Notes: generated by a model from the letters alone, not told the origin. A DNA stretch of 64,000 bases from Photobacterium toruni (GCF_024529955.1 NZ_AP024855.1:682001-746000); one strand, 5' to 3'. Shown: positions 28,409-39,139, counted from the first letter of the stretch. Numbers and translations are program-made.

Positions 28409-28540
28409 TGTTAGCCTTAGATAAAACAGTTATTTCAATAAAAGACATTGAAATAAAGAACGTCGCTATTCTGTCACTTCCTATGAGAAATATATATCCG
28501 TAATCAGACATAAAAAATGCTTAGTCGGACATTTAGCAAT

Positions 28541-28599
28541 GAAAACGAAAAAACCCTAATCACCTTACTTATCGTTTATAAGTAATATGGTTAGGGTTT
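28541..28599 (-). terminator. Terminator after the exonuclease gene
   Basis: A long stem with AAACCCTAA (28551-28559) and TTAGGGTTT (28591-28599) outside and ACTTAT/ATAAGT inside, then T-run on the minus strand. Confidence 0.85.
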
Positions 28600-28650
28600 C
28601 AAATAGAAGAGTAGATTTTGATTAACAATATGTTATATAGCGTTCGTTAC

Positions 28651-29193
28651 TTACTCTTTATCACAAAACATTGTTGCTGCTAATCGCGCCAAATTATAAG
28701 CATCCACATAACCTGAATGCTGACGTCCTTCCCAACTTACACCAGCAATTTCCATTGCAGCACGTTGCCCTAAACGTTTATTAGTTACATGACGTTGTAA
28801 TTTAAAAAGCGTGGCTAAGTTCAAATACTCACGAAAGAGTACTTTTAATTCTTTTGCATCACACTCTTTCTTTAAAATACGATCATCATGGCCCCAAGCG
28901 GCATAAATCTTATGCTTACCACCAAATTTTTGTTCAATCGAACGTAAAATAGTCGCTAATGGCTTACCATTTTTCTCAATAAGATCTGGCTTAATACCCG
29001 TTAATTCTGTACAAAATGGCGAAATTTCATCATGTTCAGGTTTTACATAATGTTGTGCACGTCGCACAATACGGCCCGTATTCAAATCCAGTTCCGCCAC
29101 TCCAATTTCGATGATTTCACCAGTTCGTGATGTACGGCCATCATTCCAGCAGCACATTTCGAGGTCAAAACAGACAATACGATCAAAATTCAT
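28651..29193 (-). CDS. DEDDh 3'-5' exonuclease (ERI1/KapD-like)
   Basis: A 180-residue nuclease. The catalytic acids are present in order: FDLE (ExoI), the WGHDDRILKKEC segment (ExoII) and HSGYVDAYNLARL (ExoIII with His and Asp), giving the DEDDh set. The closest architectural kin are ERI1-type and KapD-type exonucleases that trim RNA or DNA ends. The ATG at 29193 is preferred to the in-frame TTG at 29205. Single gene with its own terminator; role in the cell not evident. Confidence 0.87.
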   Translation of the reverse strand: MNFDRIVCFDLEMCCWNDGRTSRTGEIIEIGVAELDLNTGRIVRRAQHYVKPEHDEISPFCTELTGIKPDLIEKNGKPLATILRSIEQKFGGKHKIYAAWGHDDRILKKECDAKELKVLFREYLNLATLFKLQRHVTNKRLGQRAAMEIAGVSWEGRQHSGYVDAYNLARLAATMFCDKE

Positions 29194-29310
29194 TAAGTTA
29201 TCCAAGAGTCACGGGGTAAAACGGGCGCAGATAATACCATTTTGTCACTATTGGTTCATCCTTCCTTGTGAGTTTATTATTTATATCTGTTGGTAATCTA
29301 TCACTAGCTA

Positions 29311-29343
29311 AAAAACGAGTGCTCAAATTGAACACTCGTTTTT
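29311..29343 (-). terminator. Terminator of the two-partner secretion operon
   Basis: AAAAACGAGTG (29311-29321) pairs with CACTCGTTTTT (29333-29343); the T-run on the minus strand follows the stop of the exoprotein gene. Confidence 0.85.
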
Positions 29344-29376
29344 GATTATCAGCAAATTCACAACACTACGTTATAA

Positions 29377-32300
29377 TCAATTTTTATTTGCAATACTGGC
29401 TATTGTCGTATTTTTCAAAGATAACGATGCACCGTATGCTGGTTGATTTTTCATTGCACCTTTCACTAAAGTGCTGGTTAACCCACCAACAGTAAAAGGA
29501 ATATCCAGATTTGCACCATAATGATTATTATAGCCACTCACATTTTGTGTATGGATACTCGAACTACCAACAGATACTTTACCTTTATCTGTCATAAGAG
29601 CCCCACCAGTAAGATACGTGTTACCTTCTACATCTAAGTTAATACCATTTTTTGTGGCAATACCAGATTGCTCAATAACAGAACTATTATTCACAACATC
29701 AAAACCGAAACCCGCATGACCTGTTGTTCCCGCAGGTTTAGATAAGGCATTCTTAACGCCATTACCCACTTTTCGAGCACCTTGATCCCAACTAGCCGTT
29801 TTTTCTGATTTCGCATTCATTATTTTTTCTGGCAACGTCACTTTATTATTGGCTTTATTAAACGTCACCCCACCTGCTATATCTTGTTTCACATCATACT
29901 TATGAGCAAAGCTGTTGTATTTATCGGTTACCTTATTAGCAACATTATCAACGGTTTTATCTAACGTGGATTCAATTTTATTTGCAAAATGTTCAGTTCC
30001 CACTTTGGCTAACTTAGCCGTAACACTGGTACTTTTATCATTAGTATGACCAGCACCTAAATCAATATTTACAGTCGTAGCACTATTGTTATCCACTCTA
30101 CTTTCTACATTTAAACTACCACCGATATAACCACTAACTGCATCTGCATTCACTTTAGCCCCAGTTAAGGTGACGTCCGTATCAGTATTTAACTTTACAT
30201 TTTTAGCATCAATATACGCATTTTGGTTAGTTTGACAATTAAGCTTATCAACCCCTACGTTCAAACCAGAACTGATATTATGGCTTTTCACACCAGATGC
30301 TTGATTAACGTTACCTTGATCATCTTTCGCAAAAGATTTACCACCCGCAACATTTGCTTTTACATTTAAATTCCAATTATTTTTATGTTGTTCATTACCT
30401 GTAGATTCTAAAGTAATACCACCTTTATCTGTTGATAAAGACACATCATTCGCATTCATTTGCGTACCAATACTATGAATGGCATCATCGGCTTTACTAC
30501 CAGCAGAAATATTGATCTTATTACCACTTAACACTGCACCTTGATTTGTCACTTTAGCTTCAGTTTTAAAACCAAGATCAAGAGCGCCACCAAATGAACC
30601 ATTTTTACCTACGCTTTCTTTTGAATTTGATTTACCCCCACCCAGATTTAAACTACCAGAAACAGACATCTCATTATTACTATTGCTAGAATGTGCCGTA
30701 TCAAAATGCGCATTATTTCCTGCAGTAATAGAAGTATCACCTTGAGCTAAAACTTTCAAACCTTGAATGTTCACATCATGGCCTGCATTAATCTGTACAT
30801 TTTTACCCGCAGAAATAGAACCTGCCACTGCCGAATTTGACTCAGCAGCCGTCTTATCATAACTGCCACCTAAGCCGACCGCAGCGCTCTTACCACCAGG
30901 TGTCGTACCACCATTTGCAGCAATATTTGCTTTAATTTCTGTCTTATTAGTTGAATGACTATTAGTTGCTTGCTCAAACTTCACATCGCCGCTAGCATTG
31001 ACACTCACCACTCCGTTATCAGTCTGAATATCCATACCTTGATATAATGCATCTTTATTAACGTTAACAGAAACGCCATTATTTGCATCCATTACACCTG
31101 TAATCGCTTGATAATTTTGAGTAACACTCAATGAATTTCGCCCTTCCCCCTTACCATCGAGACTGATATCTTGACCTGTCGTGGTAGCTACACGTAATTC
31201 ACCAGAACCGTGAGTCTCTTGCTTTGATTCAAACTGAGTATTGTGTACTGCTTGGTTACTGTGTTGATCTGCATTAATCTCAATACTACCTTGATTTGCC
31301 GTATATTGAGCACCTTGATCGGTAACCTTCCCTGTGGCATTAATCGCAACAGAGCCAGCTTGAACTTGGGTTGTTGTTACCGTGGTCTTATTATCGATAT
31401 GCTTTGATGATTGGCCATTAGCACTAATATCGACCCCTACATTTGGAGTACCAACAGAGCTAATATCGTTAATTGCTTCAGTAACGTCGCCTTTACCAAC
31501 TTTCTCTACCGCACTTTCAACTGGACGAGAAATTCCGCTATAATCAAGACTCACACCGACGTCAACGCCCCCTGATGATTTAGTCGTTGTCGTATTATCT
31601 TTATTGATAGCAGCTAAGTGATCAACATCTTGGACGTTTTCTTGATAAGTACCATCAACGCGATGCACTGTACCTTGTTGAATCAGTTTTTTATCAGCAT
31701 TAATGGTCAAATTACCCGTAATATTTGTCTTTGAAACAACAGCCGTCTCTTGATTATTATCTGTTTTTTCATTTCCAAAATTCACATCTAAACCTCCACC
31801 AACTTTATCAATACCACCATTAAGATGGATACCGCCATTGATAGTATCTTTGGTTATGGTCGATGTGTTTTTATCTTGTTCAGCTAAGAAACCAATACTT
31901 TCACCATGAATATCAGCATCACCATCGGTTGTTGTTAATTCAGAGCCTTTAAACGTCACATCCTGTTTGGCATTGATATCAATCTTACCGCCTTCAATAT
32001 TCGATCCAATGTGCTTACTGCTACTGCTCTTTTCAGCTTCAGTTTTATGATCTATATGCAAACCCGCACTATACTGCTTATCTTTTGTCTGTTTAACATG
32101 ACCTTCGATATCTAATTCTGTTGTTACGCGATTGGTATCATCAACTTTCTCACTGGCTGCAACTTTAATTGCCCCCATAGAATCAATACCTAGTGCGCCT
32201 GCACTTTTAACTAAACTACCCACAACATCTACATTATTATGACTTAGAATTTTAAGATCAGCATCTGATACCAATTCACTTCCATGAACAATTTTTGAGC

Positions 32301-34212
32301 TTTGTGTTGATTTTTCTGAATTTTTAGTAAAATTAAATGCCGTACCATTACGATTATTTACTGTATCAACAAAAGTACTAACGGAATTATCAATTCGTAA
32401 CCCACCATTTTTAGTCTCAACAAAACCACCTTTCTTACCTGAAACTTTACTACCCGAAATGTTGATACCATCTTTACCTGATATCAATAAATGGCCATCA
32501 GATGAAATCTCAGAACGATGACTTACCGTACTTTTATTACTATTATTTTTATTATTACCACCACCAATTCCTCCCCAATAAGTTTGGTTATTTTTAATGA
32601 TTTTCTTATTGGCCGTCTTTTGTACATTAATATCAACATATTGTTCGGCATTGATAATTAAATCTTGATTAGCATGAGCTTTACCGCTTTGTAGACGAAC
32701 ATTATTTTGAGCATTAATTCCCAGTGAACCTTTTGATGTCAATTCTGAGTTATTTAACCTGTCTTTCTCAACACTATCGTGAAAATCACCAGTAATTAAA
32801 TTTGATGTATGATTACGAAGATGACGACGGGTCTCTTGTTTCGCTTTATCCACTGCCCCAGAAAGAACAATATTACGAACCGAATCAAGCGCTACTTTTT
32901 CACCAGCCTTAACTGTCGAACCTACTAGCGTTACATCTTCTTTTGTTGAATTTAAATGAACATTTTTACTCGCTTTAATTTCTGTTGCATGCTGCTCTGT
33001 TTGCTCAGTCGTAGAAGTAGAATTATTAACCCAAGAATAAAACCAATTATTATTAGTATCACGTTGTTTTTGTGTTGTTGCTTGGCTGTCTAAAGTAACT
33101 TGGCCCCCTTGAATGGCAACATTATCACCATAAACTCGTGTTGCCGTTAAATGTGCGTCATCTGCAGCAACAATACTAATATTTTTGCCTACAATTTCAG
33201 TACGCTTTAGACGCTGAATCTCTTTTTTTCCATGTATATCAACACCGCCACGGTAGTTTTGATAATTTTTATCACTACTATAATAAGTCGTTTCATTGGT
33301 GATTTTTCCCTTTGTATGGATCTTTTTACCTTTTAGACTGACATCACCACCTTTAATCTCTGCCCCAGTTAAAATGACATTCCCCGTAGAATCAACTGTC
33401 ACCAACTTTTGACCATGGAGCATACCCTCTAAATTAACGCCACTACCTTCATTAGTATTAATAATGCGAATACGACCCGCTTCCATACTCCCCAAATAGT
33501 AACTATCTACCGAATGAGGTAAACCCTTCTGTTCTGTTACTGTTAATTTGTCACGAGAAACCAGATTATGACCTGAAATCGCATTGATATCATCCGCTGT
33601 TACTGTACCGTTGACATGAACACTTGGCGCAATCAAATCTAACACATTAGCAGCAGTTAGACCTTGTCCATTAATTTGTAATTTATTTTGATTATCTATA
33701 CGATATTTATCTAATTTACCATTTTCAATCAATGGATTACCAACCACTAATGACGAACGATTTGTATTAATAAAACCACAGCCATCACACGTAATACCAT
33801 TGGGGTTAGCCAATACATAATCAGCCGCCATACCAAAAATCTCTTGCTTACCTAATAGTAAAGATGGGTTACGCGAGATCACTTCATTTAAAATCACACT
33901 GGCAACTTGCCCTTGTAAATTATGGTTTCGTCCTAATTGACCAGCTAACTGAGACTGTCCAGCTTTTAGGGAGTTATTCAGTACGGCACCAGGTTTATTG
34001 ACATTGTATTGGTTGTATTGGTTATGAGATAAACCATTTTGATTTGGTTTTACAATATTAATGACTTCCACCCCATTAGCTACAGTCGCAACATTCGGCC
34101 CTCCATTAACAGCCACAATACCGACAGCATAACTTGGTACGGCAATCATAGTAATAGTGATGGCTGCGGCAATTTTACTCGATGTAGATAACGTAAATTT
34201 TTTTATTTTCAT
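29377..34212 (-). CDS. Two-partner secretion exoprotein, ShlA/HpmA hemolysin-hemagglutinin type
   Basis: A 1611-residue secreted filamentous protein. A signal peptide (to about residue 29, VPSYA) precedes the TPS domain, with NQNGLSHNQYNQYNV near 57-71 and NPNGI at 136-140, then CDGC at 142-145 as in ShlA. The remainder is a long beta-helix of filamentous-hemagglutinin repeats (many NITINADK, NINAGHDV and KSSGGVDV type units). The length equals that of Serratia ShlA (about 1608), and no VENN motif, toxin tip or immunity gene follows, so it is read as a hemolysin/adhesin rather than a CDI toxin. Exported by the TpsB encoded 17 bases upstream. Confidence 0.9.
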   Translation of the reverse strand: MKIKKFTLSTSSKIAAAITITMIAVPSYAVGIVAVNGGPNVATVANGVEVINIVKPNQNGLSHNQYNQYNVNKPGAVLNNSLKAGQSQLAGQLGRNHNLQGQVASVILNEVISRNPSLLLGKQEIFGMAADYVLANPNGITCDGCGFINTNRSSLVVGNPLIENGKLDKYRIDNQNKLQINGQGLTAANVLDLIAPSVHVNGTVTADDINAISGHNLVSRDKLTVTEQKGLPHSVDSYYLGSMEAGRIRIINTNEGSGVNLEGMLHGQKLVTVDSTGNVILTGAEIKGGDVSLKGKKIHTKGKITNETTYYSSDKNYQNYRGGVDIHGKKEIQRLKRTEIVGKNISIVAADDAHLTATRVYGDNVAIQGGQVTLDSQATTQKQRDTNNNWFYSWVNNSTSTTEQTEQHATEIKASKNVHLNSTKEDVTLVGSTVKAGEKVALDSVRNIVLSGAVDKAKQETRRHLRNHTSNLITGDFHDSVEKDRLNNSELTSKGSLGINAQNNVRLQSGKAHANQDLIINAEQYVDINVQKTANKKIIKNNQTYWGGIGGGNNKNNSNKSTVSHRSEISSDGHLLISGKDGINISGSKVSGKKGGFVETKNGGLRIDNSVSTFVDTVNNRNGTAFNFTKNSEKSTQSSKIVHGSELVSDADLKILSHNNVDVVGSLVKSAGALGIDSMGAIKVAASEKVDDTNRVTTELDIEGHVKQTKDKQYSAGLHIDHKTEAEKSSSSKHIGSNIEGGKIDINAKQDVTFKGSELTTTDGDADIHGESIGFLAEQDKNTSTITKDTINGGIHLNGGIDKVGGGLDVNFGNEKTDNNQETAVVSKTNITGNLTINADKKLIQQGTVHRVDGTYQENVQDVDHLAAINKDNTTTTKSSGGVDVGVSLDYSGISRPVESAVEKVGKGDVTEAINDISSVGTPNVGVDISANGQSSKHIDNKTTVTTTQVQAGSVAINATGKVTDQGAQYTANQGSIEINADQHSNQAVHNTQFESKQETHGSGELRVATTTGQDISLDGKGEGRNSLSVTQNYQAITGVMDANNGVSVNVNKDALYQGMDIQTDNGVVSVNASGDVKFEQATNSHSTNKTEIKANIAANGGTTPGGKSAAVGLGGSYDKTAAESNSAVAGSISAGKNVQINAGHDVNIQGLKVLAQGDTSITAGNNAHFDTAHSSNSNNEMSVSGSLNLGGGKSNSKESVGKNGSFGGALDLGFKTEAKVTNQGAVLSGNKINISAGSKADDAIHSIGTQMNANDVSLSTDKGGITLESTGNEQHKNNWNLNVKANVAGGKSFAKDDQGNVNQASGVKSHNISSGLNVGVDKLNCQTNQNAYIDAKNVKLNTDTDVTLTGAKVNADAVSGYIGGSLNVESRVDNNSATTVNIDLGAGHTNDKSTSVTAKLAKVGTEHFANKIESTLDKTVDNVANKVTDKYNSFAHKYDVKQDIAGGVTFNKANNKVTLPEKIMNAKSEKTASWDQGARKVGNGVKNALSKPAGTTGHAGFGFDVVNNSSVIEQSGIATKNGINLDVEGNTYLTGGALMTDKGKVSVGSSSIHTQNVSGYNNHYGANLDIPFTVGGLTSTLVKGAMKNQPAYGASLSLKNTTIASIANKN

Positions 34213-34229
34213 AGCGATATTCCATTTAA

Positions 34230-35897
34230 TTAAAACTGATAAGCAAGGTTAAACAATGCCATAATCGGCTCATTTCTCGTTACAGAGCCAGACACAATTT
34301 CTCCTCGGCTGATATCAATATCGATAGTTGCTTGGTTATAATGTGCGGTTATTCCTAAGCTAAATCCAAATGCAGTTGACTCTTGTCGCCTTTTCCCTTG
34401 TGGGTAAACTTGCCCCAAATCAAAACCAACTCGAGGTGTAACTTGTGAACCTGCCACCCAATATGATCGAGATAATGTATTACGGATATACCAACCATTA
34501 TCACCAGATACACTACTATGACTAAAACCTCGAATTGCTGAGCGTTCAGTAAGACTTAACCATTCAATCCCAGGCAATGGATCAGGGCTATATTGAGCAA
34601 ATAATTGATGCTTGAATTGATAATTAGCATCAAAAGCAGTGAAATATTGATTAAAATCTAGGGCGAATTTATATTTAATAAATTGATTATTAATAATATT
34701 TTTTGAACTATCGATACCTAAAATAGATAGTCCTTTTTCAATACTAAAATTTGAGTTTAATACCCCATCAGTAAAAATATGGGCATGATTCACGCTCAAC
34801 TCTAATACTGATAATTTTGGACTACTCACCAAAATCAATGCATCGGCAAAATAGTTATTAACACGCTTTTGCGTTAACTGACCGCTTAATGTAATTAAGT
34901 TATCTTGATCTCGATACGCTAAATAATCACCTTTAATTCCATACTGTTGAGTATTACCATCAAGATCGATAAGACTATTCGGCAATTGGAGCTTTGTTAA
35001 ATACTGTGAATAGCTATAAAAATTACTGAATGTTAAATTACCGTAAGGAACTGAATAAAACAGCGTGTATGAACGATTAAATTTTTCTGAATAAGATTTA
35101 ATAGTTGTATTTATATTAATGCTAAAAAAATCAGACATACCAAAGGGGCTATCAAAAGAAAGTGTTGTATGCCCTAGCCATTCCCCTGTATTAATTTGAC
35201 CATAATTATCAATACTAGTACTCACAAACCAAGGTCGTTTATGTCGATTATGAAGAACAACGATCGAACCACCACTCAATTGACCAGGTAAAATATCTAG
35301 TGTAGCTTGGTTTGATTGCAACCGATTTGCTTGATCTAAACCTTGATCTAAGGCTCTTAAATTTAAAGGTTTATTAATCGTATTAGGGAATAAAAAACGA
35401 GTATTAATCCACCAGTTACCCCCTTCAATTTTTTCAATAAAACCTTCAATAACCTGAACGCCCAGCTCTCCATCTTTATTCGGTTGTATAAATTGTACTC
35501 GAGCAGTAATAAAACCTTTGTCTAAATACAGTTGGGTTACTTCTCGTGCAAGCAAATTTAAGGTAGAGGTTGTAATACAATCATGAGAAATCGGCGTAAT
35601 ATTTTCTAAATCAGTATTATTCAATAATGTTATACCCTGAAGATAAATTCCTGATATAGGTAAACAAATATCGGACTCAGGCAATATTTGTTTTTTAGCT
35701 TTAAGCTCAGATTTATTCAGATTCTGCTCTATCTGCTCTTTATGACTCAATTTCGATAGCTGCTTAATTTCTCTGTTACTATCTTGTAATGCTCGCCGTG
35801 ATTCTGAAATTGGTGAAAAATATTTACTATTAGGCGGTGAGTTTGCAAAAGCGATACTATTATAGAAAAGAAGTAATGGGACTATTCGTTTTATCAT
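34230..35897 (-). CDS. Two-partner secretion outer-membrane transporter, ShlB/FhaC type
   Basis: A 555-residue Omp85-superfamily pore. The ATG at 35897 gives a signal peptide MIKRIVPLLLFYNSIAFA; the longer frame to 35945 starts at a GTG and spoils it. An N-terminal helix region is followed by POTRA domains (ARVQFIQPNKDGELGVQVIEG) and a 16-strand barrel containing the family motif GFSHSSVSGDNGWYIRN. It secretes, and in the ShlB group also activates, the partner exoprotein encoded directly downstream. First gene of the operon. Confidence 0.92.
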   Translation of the reverse strand: MIKRIVPLLLFYNSIAFANSPPNSKYFSPISESRRALQDSNREIKQLSKLSHKEQIEQNLNKSELKAKKQILPESDICLPISGIYLQGITLLNNTDLENITPISHDCITTSTLNLLAREVTQLYLDKGFITARVQFIQPNKDGELGVQVIEGFIEKIEGGNWWINTRFLFPNTINKPLNLRALDQGLDQANRLQSNQATLDILPGQLSGGSIVVLHNRHKRPWFVSTSIDNYGQINTGEWLGHTTLSFDSPFGMSDFFSININTTIKSYSEKFNRSYTLFYSVPYGNLTFSNFYSYSQYLTKLQLPNSLIDLDGNTQQYGIKGDYLAYRDQDNLITLSGQLTQKRVNNYFADALILVSSPKLSVLELSVNHAHIFTDGVLNSNFSIEKGLSILGIDSSKNIINNQFIKYKFALDFNQYFTAFDANYQFKHQLFAQYSPDPLPGIEWLSLTERSAIRGFSHSSVSGDNGWYIRNTLSRSYWVAGSQVTPRVGFDLGQVYPQGKRRQESTAFGFSLGITAHYNQATIDIDISRGEIVSGSVTRNEPIMALFNLAYQF

Positions 35898-36509
35898 TAG
35901 ATAATTTTGCTCCGATTCATCACATGTGTTTTTTATAAAATACACTTTAAGATATTACTGGATATTTACTTTGTCATTTTTAAAATAAATTAAATAATAA
36001 TTAACCATTTACTCAATAACGATTTAAAAAGTAACAACTTACATCCAATAATATCTATAGATTCAAAGAATATTTCAAAAATGTTATAGTTTACCGTTGA
36101 ATTATAAACATTTTTTAGCTTGAATCAATTTTAAATAACCATTGCAGTTTATAAATTAAATAAATTTACTCGTAAAAATATTTAATTTATCATTTTTATA
36201 TATATTAATTATTGAATAATCACCTCTATACTCTTTCTTTATTTTTAATAATCGTAATGCTTTTAAAACTAATTTTTAGGTTCTATTACGCTCCTATTTT
36301 ACCATAATGAACATATATATTTTTTTAAGACTGAAATTTTGCAATCTTAATAAGAAGAACAACGATGATTATAAATAAGCGATGACTCTAACCTTATCTA
36401 TATAATTTCAATATTAGACCCTTTTAAAATAGAATAGACTTATCGTAAGCATCTATTCTACTTACGGGCTGATATACTCATAAACTCGTAATACTGTTTG
36501 GAACTGATC
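35898..36509. other. Intergenic region between divergent tpsB and araC-type genes
   Basis: About 600 bases of very AT-rich DNA with no credible gene. It must hold the promoters of the secretion operon (left) and of the AraC-type regulator (right). No clear operator was recognised. Confidence 0.5.
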
Positions 36510-37289
36510 ATGGCGACGATTTATAACCCTATTCTTGATGACAATAATCCACCTGATACGATATTTTTTGTCCATGAAGTATTTGAACCCGATACCAGTA
36601 CCTTAGATCATAGCCATTACTGGGGCCAACTCCACCTTGTAACCAATGGTATTATTGAGCTCAGCACCCATAATAACCGTTTTTTAGCACCACCTCGTTA
36701 TGCCTTGTGGATACCTGCAATGATTGAACATAAAAGCTATATTCGTCGTAGCCTTAATTATTGTTCAATGAATATTTGTGCTCCGCTATCAGATCAACTT
36801 CCAGCCTATCCATGCTTACTGGAAGTTACCGATATAATAACTGCAATTATTGAAGATCTACGTCAGCGCAAAATTATGGTTGCGACTACCGAGCAAGACC
36901 AACGTTTAATCATGGTATTATTTGATCAAGTATTATTATGTGAAGAGCACGACCAATTTTTACCCACCAGCGAAGATAAACTGTTACAGCCAATTTTAGT
37001 TGAATTAGAACATAACCCAATTAATAACCTGTCATTAGCACAATGGGCACAACAGTTACATACCACTGAGCGAACCTTGGCACGCCATTATAAAAATAAA
37101 TTAGGGATTAGTTTTACTGAATGGCGACAACGGCGGAAATTTATCTACTCGCTTCATTTACTACGCCAAGGAATGTCGGTTAACGAAACGGCATTAACAT
37201 TAGGCTATCACCAAGCCTCACCGTTTATTACTTTATTTAAGAAATATGCAGGCGCAACCCCCGATCAATATCGATTGCGGTTAGATTAA
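36510..37289 (+). CDS. AraC-family regulator with N-terminal cupin
   Basis: A 259-residue activator. Residues 1-110 are an AraC-type cupin (HSHYWGQLHLVTNGIIEL, typical His-bearing sugar pocket); the last 100 residues carry two helix-turn-helix units (LSLAQWAQQLHTTERTLARH and MSVNETALTLGYHQASPFI). ATG 36510 has TTTGGA eight bases upstream; the frame extends to a TTG at 36498. It opens the glycan-type catabolic locus and precedes a PTS operon, so it may control that operon; the inducer is unknown. Confidence 0.9.
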   Translation: MATIYNPILDDNNPPDTIFFVHEVFEPDTSTLDHSHYWGQLHLVTNGIIELSTHNNRFLAPPRYALWIPAMIEHKSYIRRSLNYCSMNICAPLSDQLPAYPCLLEVTDIITAIIEDLRQRKIMVATTEQDQRLIMVLFDQVLLCEEHDQFLPTSEDKLLQPILVELEHNPINNLSLAQWAQQLHTTERTLARHYKNKLGISFTEWRQRRKFIYSLHLLRQGMSVNETALTLGYHQASPFITLFKKYAGATPDQYRLRLD

Positions 37290-37615
37290 TCCACTCATTT
37301 CTGCCTTTCTAACGTGTAAATTCCCCTTTTGTTAAGCTGTTAAAGCGTATTTATTATTGCTGCAATCAAAAACAAACACCATTAGCGCCTGTTCTGTGCG
37401 CTAGATCTCTTTATCCCTATGGTCAACCTGAGAGTTAAATCACAACTCATTTGGCTGGTTACAAATGTCCAGTAAATGCGCGCTTTATCCCATATCGAGA
37501 ATAACTTCTGCCGCTCATAATAGCTTCAACAAAACGGCTTACCGCCATCTTAAACCTGTTATGTTCTTGTCCTTATTTGTGGCCAAAATTGTCATAACGA
37601 AATGGAGTTATTCTT
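37290..37615. other. Intergenic region before the PTS genes
   Basis: 326 bases without a convincing gene; an open frame across it (37465-37731) overlaps the PTS gene and lacks a ribosome site. GGAGTT precedes the PTS IIC ATG. Probably the promoter and regulatory region of the PTS operon. Confidence 0.5.
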
Positions 37616-38674
37616 ATGAAAAACCAATTATCGCAACTAAAACGGCACCTCTTAACGGGTACCAGTCACATGTTACCTTTCGTTGTTGCTGGTGGTGTAT
37701 TACTTGCCCTATCAGTTATGTTAGGTGGTAAAGGTGCTGTACCTCAAGGTGTTTTCCTTGAAGGCCTTTGGGATATGGGTATCGCAGGTTTCACATTATT
37801 CGTACCAGTGCTAGGTGGCTACATTGCTTACTCTATCGCTGACCGTCCAGCACTTGCTCCAGGTATGATTGGTGCTTACCTTGCCAACCAAGTTAACGCT
37901 GGTTTTATTGGCGCCATCATCGTCGGTTTCATTGCAGGTTACGTTGTTCTACAACTAAAACGTATTCCACTGTCAAACAAACTAAAAGCCATCTCAACCT
38001 ATTTCATTCTTCCTATTGGTGGCACATTTATCGTTTCAGGTCTTGTTATCTGGGTTATCGGTGCACCGATTGCAATGGCAATGGAAGGCATGAATACTTG
38101 GCTACAAGGCATGGCTGGTACCTCTAAAGCATTCTTAGGTGTAATTTTAGGTGGTATGACAGCCTTTGATATGGGCGGTCCAATCAACAAAGTTGCAACC
38201 TTATTTGCTCAAACACAAGTGGGTACTCAACCGTGGTTAATGGGTGGTGTAGGTGTTGCTATCTGTGTGCCACCTCTAGGTATGTTCCTTGCTACGCTAC
38301 TATCACCTAAGCGTTACTCTGATGAAGAGCGTGAAGCAGGTAAAGCCGCGGGTATCATGGGTTGTATCGGTATCACTGAAGGCGCAATTCCATTCGCAGC
38401 GTCTGATCCAGTACGTGTAATCCCATCAATCGTTGTTGGTGGCATCGTTGGTAACGTAACCGCATTCTTGTTCGGTGTACTAAACCACGCGCCTTGGGGT
38501 GGTCTGATTGTACTCCCAGTTGTTGATGGTCGTATCTTCTATGTCGTCGCTATCATTGCAGGCTCTGTAACAACAGCACTGATGGTTAACTTCTTGAAAA
38601 AACCAATTGCAGACCGCCAAGAAGAAAAAGCGACAACCGCTGCTTCTGATGATCTAGACCTAAGTTTTGATTAA
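37616..38674 (+). CDS. PTS fructose-family IIC component
   Basis: A 352-residue membrane subunit with about nine helices and the family segment GITEGAIPFAASDPVRVIPS, which lines the sugar site. It is a free-standing IIC like FrwC/FryC rather than a fused FruA. It works with the IIB encoded 60 bases downstream; no IIA gene is present here, so phosphate must come from an enzyme elsewhere. Fructose-family IICs handle fructose, mannose-glycerate and related sugars; in this locus a mannose-containing product is a reasonable guess, but inference only. Confidence 0.92.
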   Translation: MKNQLSQLKRHLLTGTSHMLPFVVAGGVLLALSVMLGGKGAVPQGVFLEGLWDMGIAGFTLFVPVLGGYIAYSIADRPALAPGMIGAYLANQVNAGFIGAIIVGFIAGYVVLQLKRIPLSNKLKAISTYFILPIGGTFIVSGLVIWVIGAPIAMAMEGMNTWLQGMAGTSKAFLGVILGGMTAFDMGGPINKVATLFAQTQVGTQPWLMGGVGVAICVPPLGMFLATLLSPKRYSDEEREAGKAAGIMGCIGITEGAIPFAASDPVRVIPSIVVGGIVGNVTAFLFGVLNHAPWGGLIVLPVVDGRIFYVVAIIAGSVTTALMVNFLKKPIADRQEEKATTAASDDLDLSFD

Positions 38675-38734
38675 TAACACTGCATTCATTTATCAACGCG
38701 AAAATCGCATTAAATAACAAATTTGGAGAATCAC

Positions 38735-39049
38735 ATGAAATTATTAGCTATCACTTCTTGCCCATCAGGCGTTGCACATACTTACATGGCAGCAGAAGCT
38801 TTAGAAGTTGCAGCAAAAGCCAAAGGCTGGGATGTTAAAGTTGAAACTCAAGGTTCTATCGGTATCGAAAACGAAATCACCATGAGTGAAGTTGCTGACG
38901 CTGATATTATTATTCTGACTAAAGATATCGCGATTAAAAACGAAGAACGTTTCGCTGGAAAGAAAATTGTCCGTGTCGGTGTGGCAGACGCAGTAAAAAA
39001 AGCACCACAAATTATGGATAAAATTGAAGCGCATTTAGCGCAAGCTTAA
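38735..39049 (+). CDS. PTS fructose-family IIB component
   Basis: A 104-residue cytoplasmic phosphocarrier. The phosphorylated cysteine is C9 in AITSCPSGVAHTYMAAEAL, the hallmark of fructose-family IIB. ATG 38735 with TTGGAGAA ahead is preferred to a TTG at 38723. It passes phosphate to sugar entering through the IIC encoded just upstream. A terminator follows, so the two genes form one unit. Confidence 0.93.
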   Translation: MKLLAITSCPSGVAHTYMAAEALEVAAKAKGWDVKVETQGSIGIENEITMSEVADADIIILTKDIAIKNEERFAGKKIVRVGVADAVKKAPQIMDKIEAHLAQA

Positions 39050-39101
39050 TCGCCCCATAAGGCGCAATTAAATGTGTGCCTTATGATTTCCCCCTCTAAC
39101 A

Positions 39102-39139
39102 AAGCCACCTTAGATCACATTATTTAAGGTGGCTTTTTA
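39102..39139 (+). terminator. Terminator of the PTS operon
   Basis: AAGCCACCTTA (39102-39112) pairs with TAAGGTGGCTT (39125-39135), followed by T-run. A weaker 7-bp stem ATAAGGC/GCCTTAT lies just before (39057-39084). Confidence 0.9.

Noticed and set aside
29377..34212. Contact-dependent inhibition (CdiA) toxin
   Set aside because: No VENN motif, no variable C-terminal toxin domain and no small immunity gene after the stop; length and TPS motif fit ShlA instead.
37465..37731. 88-codon plus-strand frame upstream of the PTS IIC gene
   Set aside because: It overlaps the IIC start in another frame, lacks a ribosome site and has a composition unlike coding DNA.
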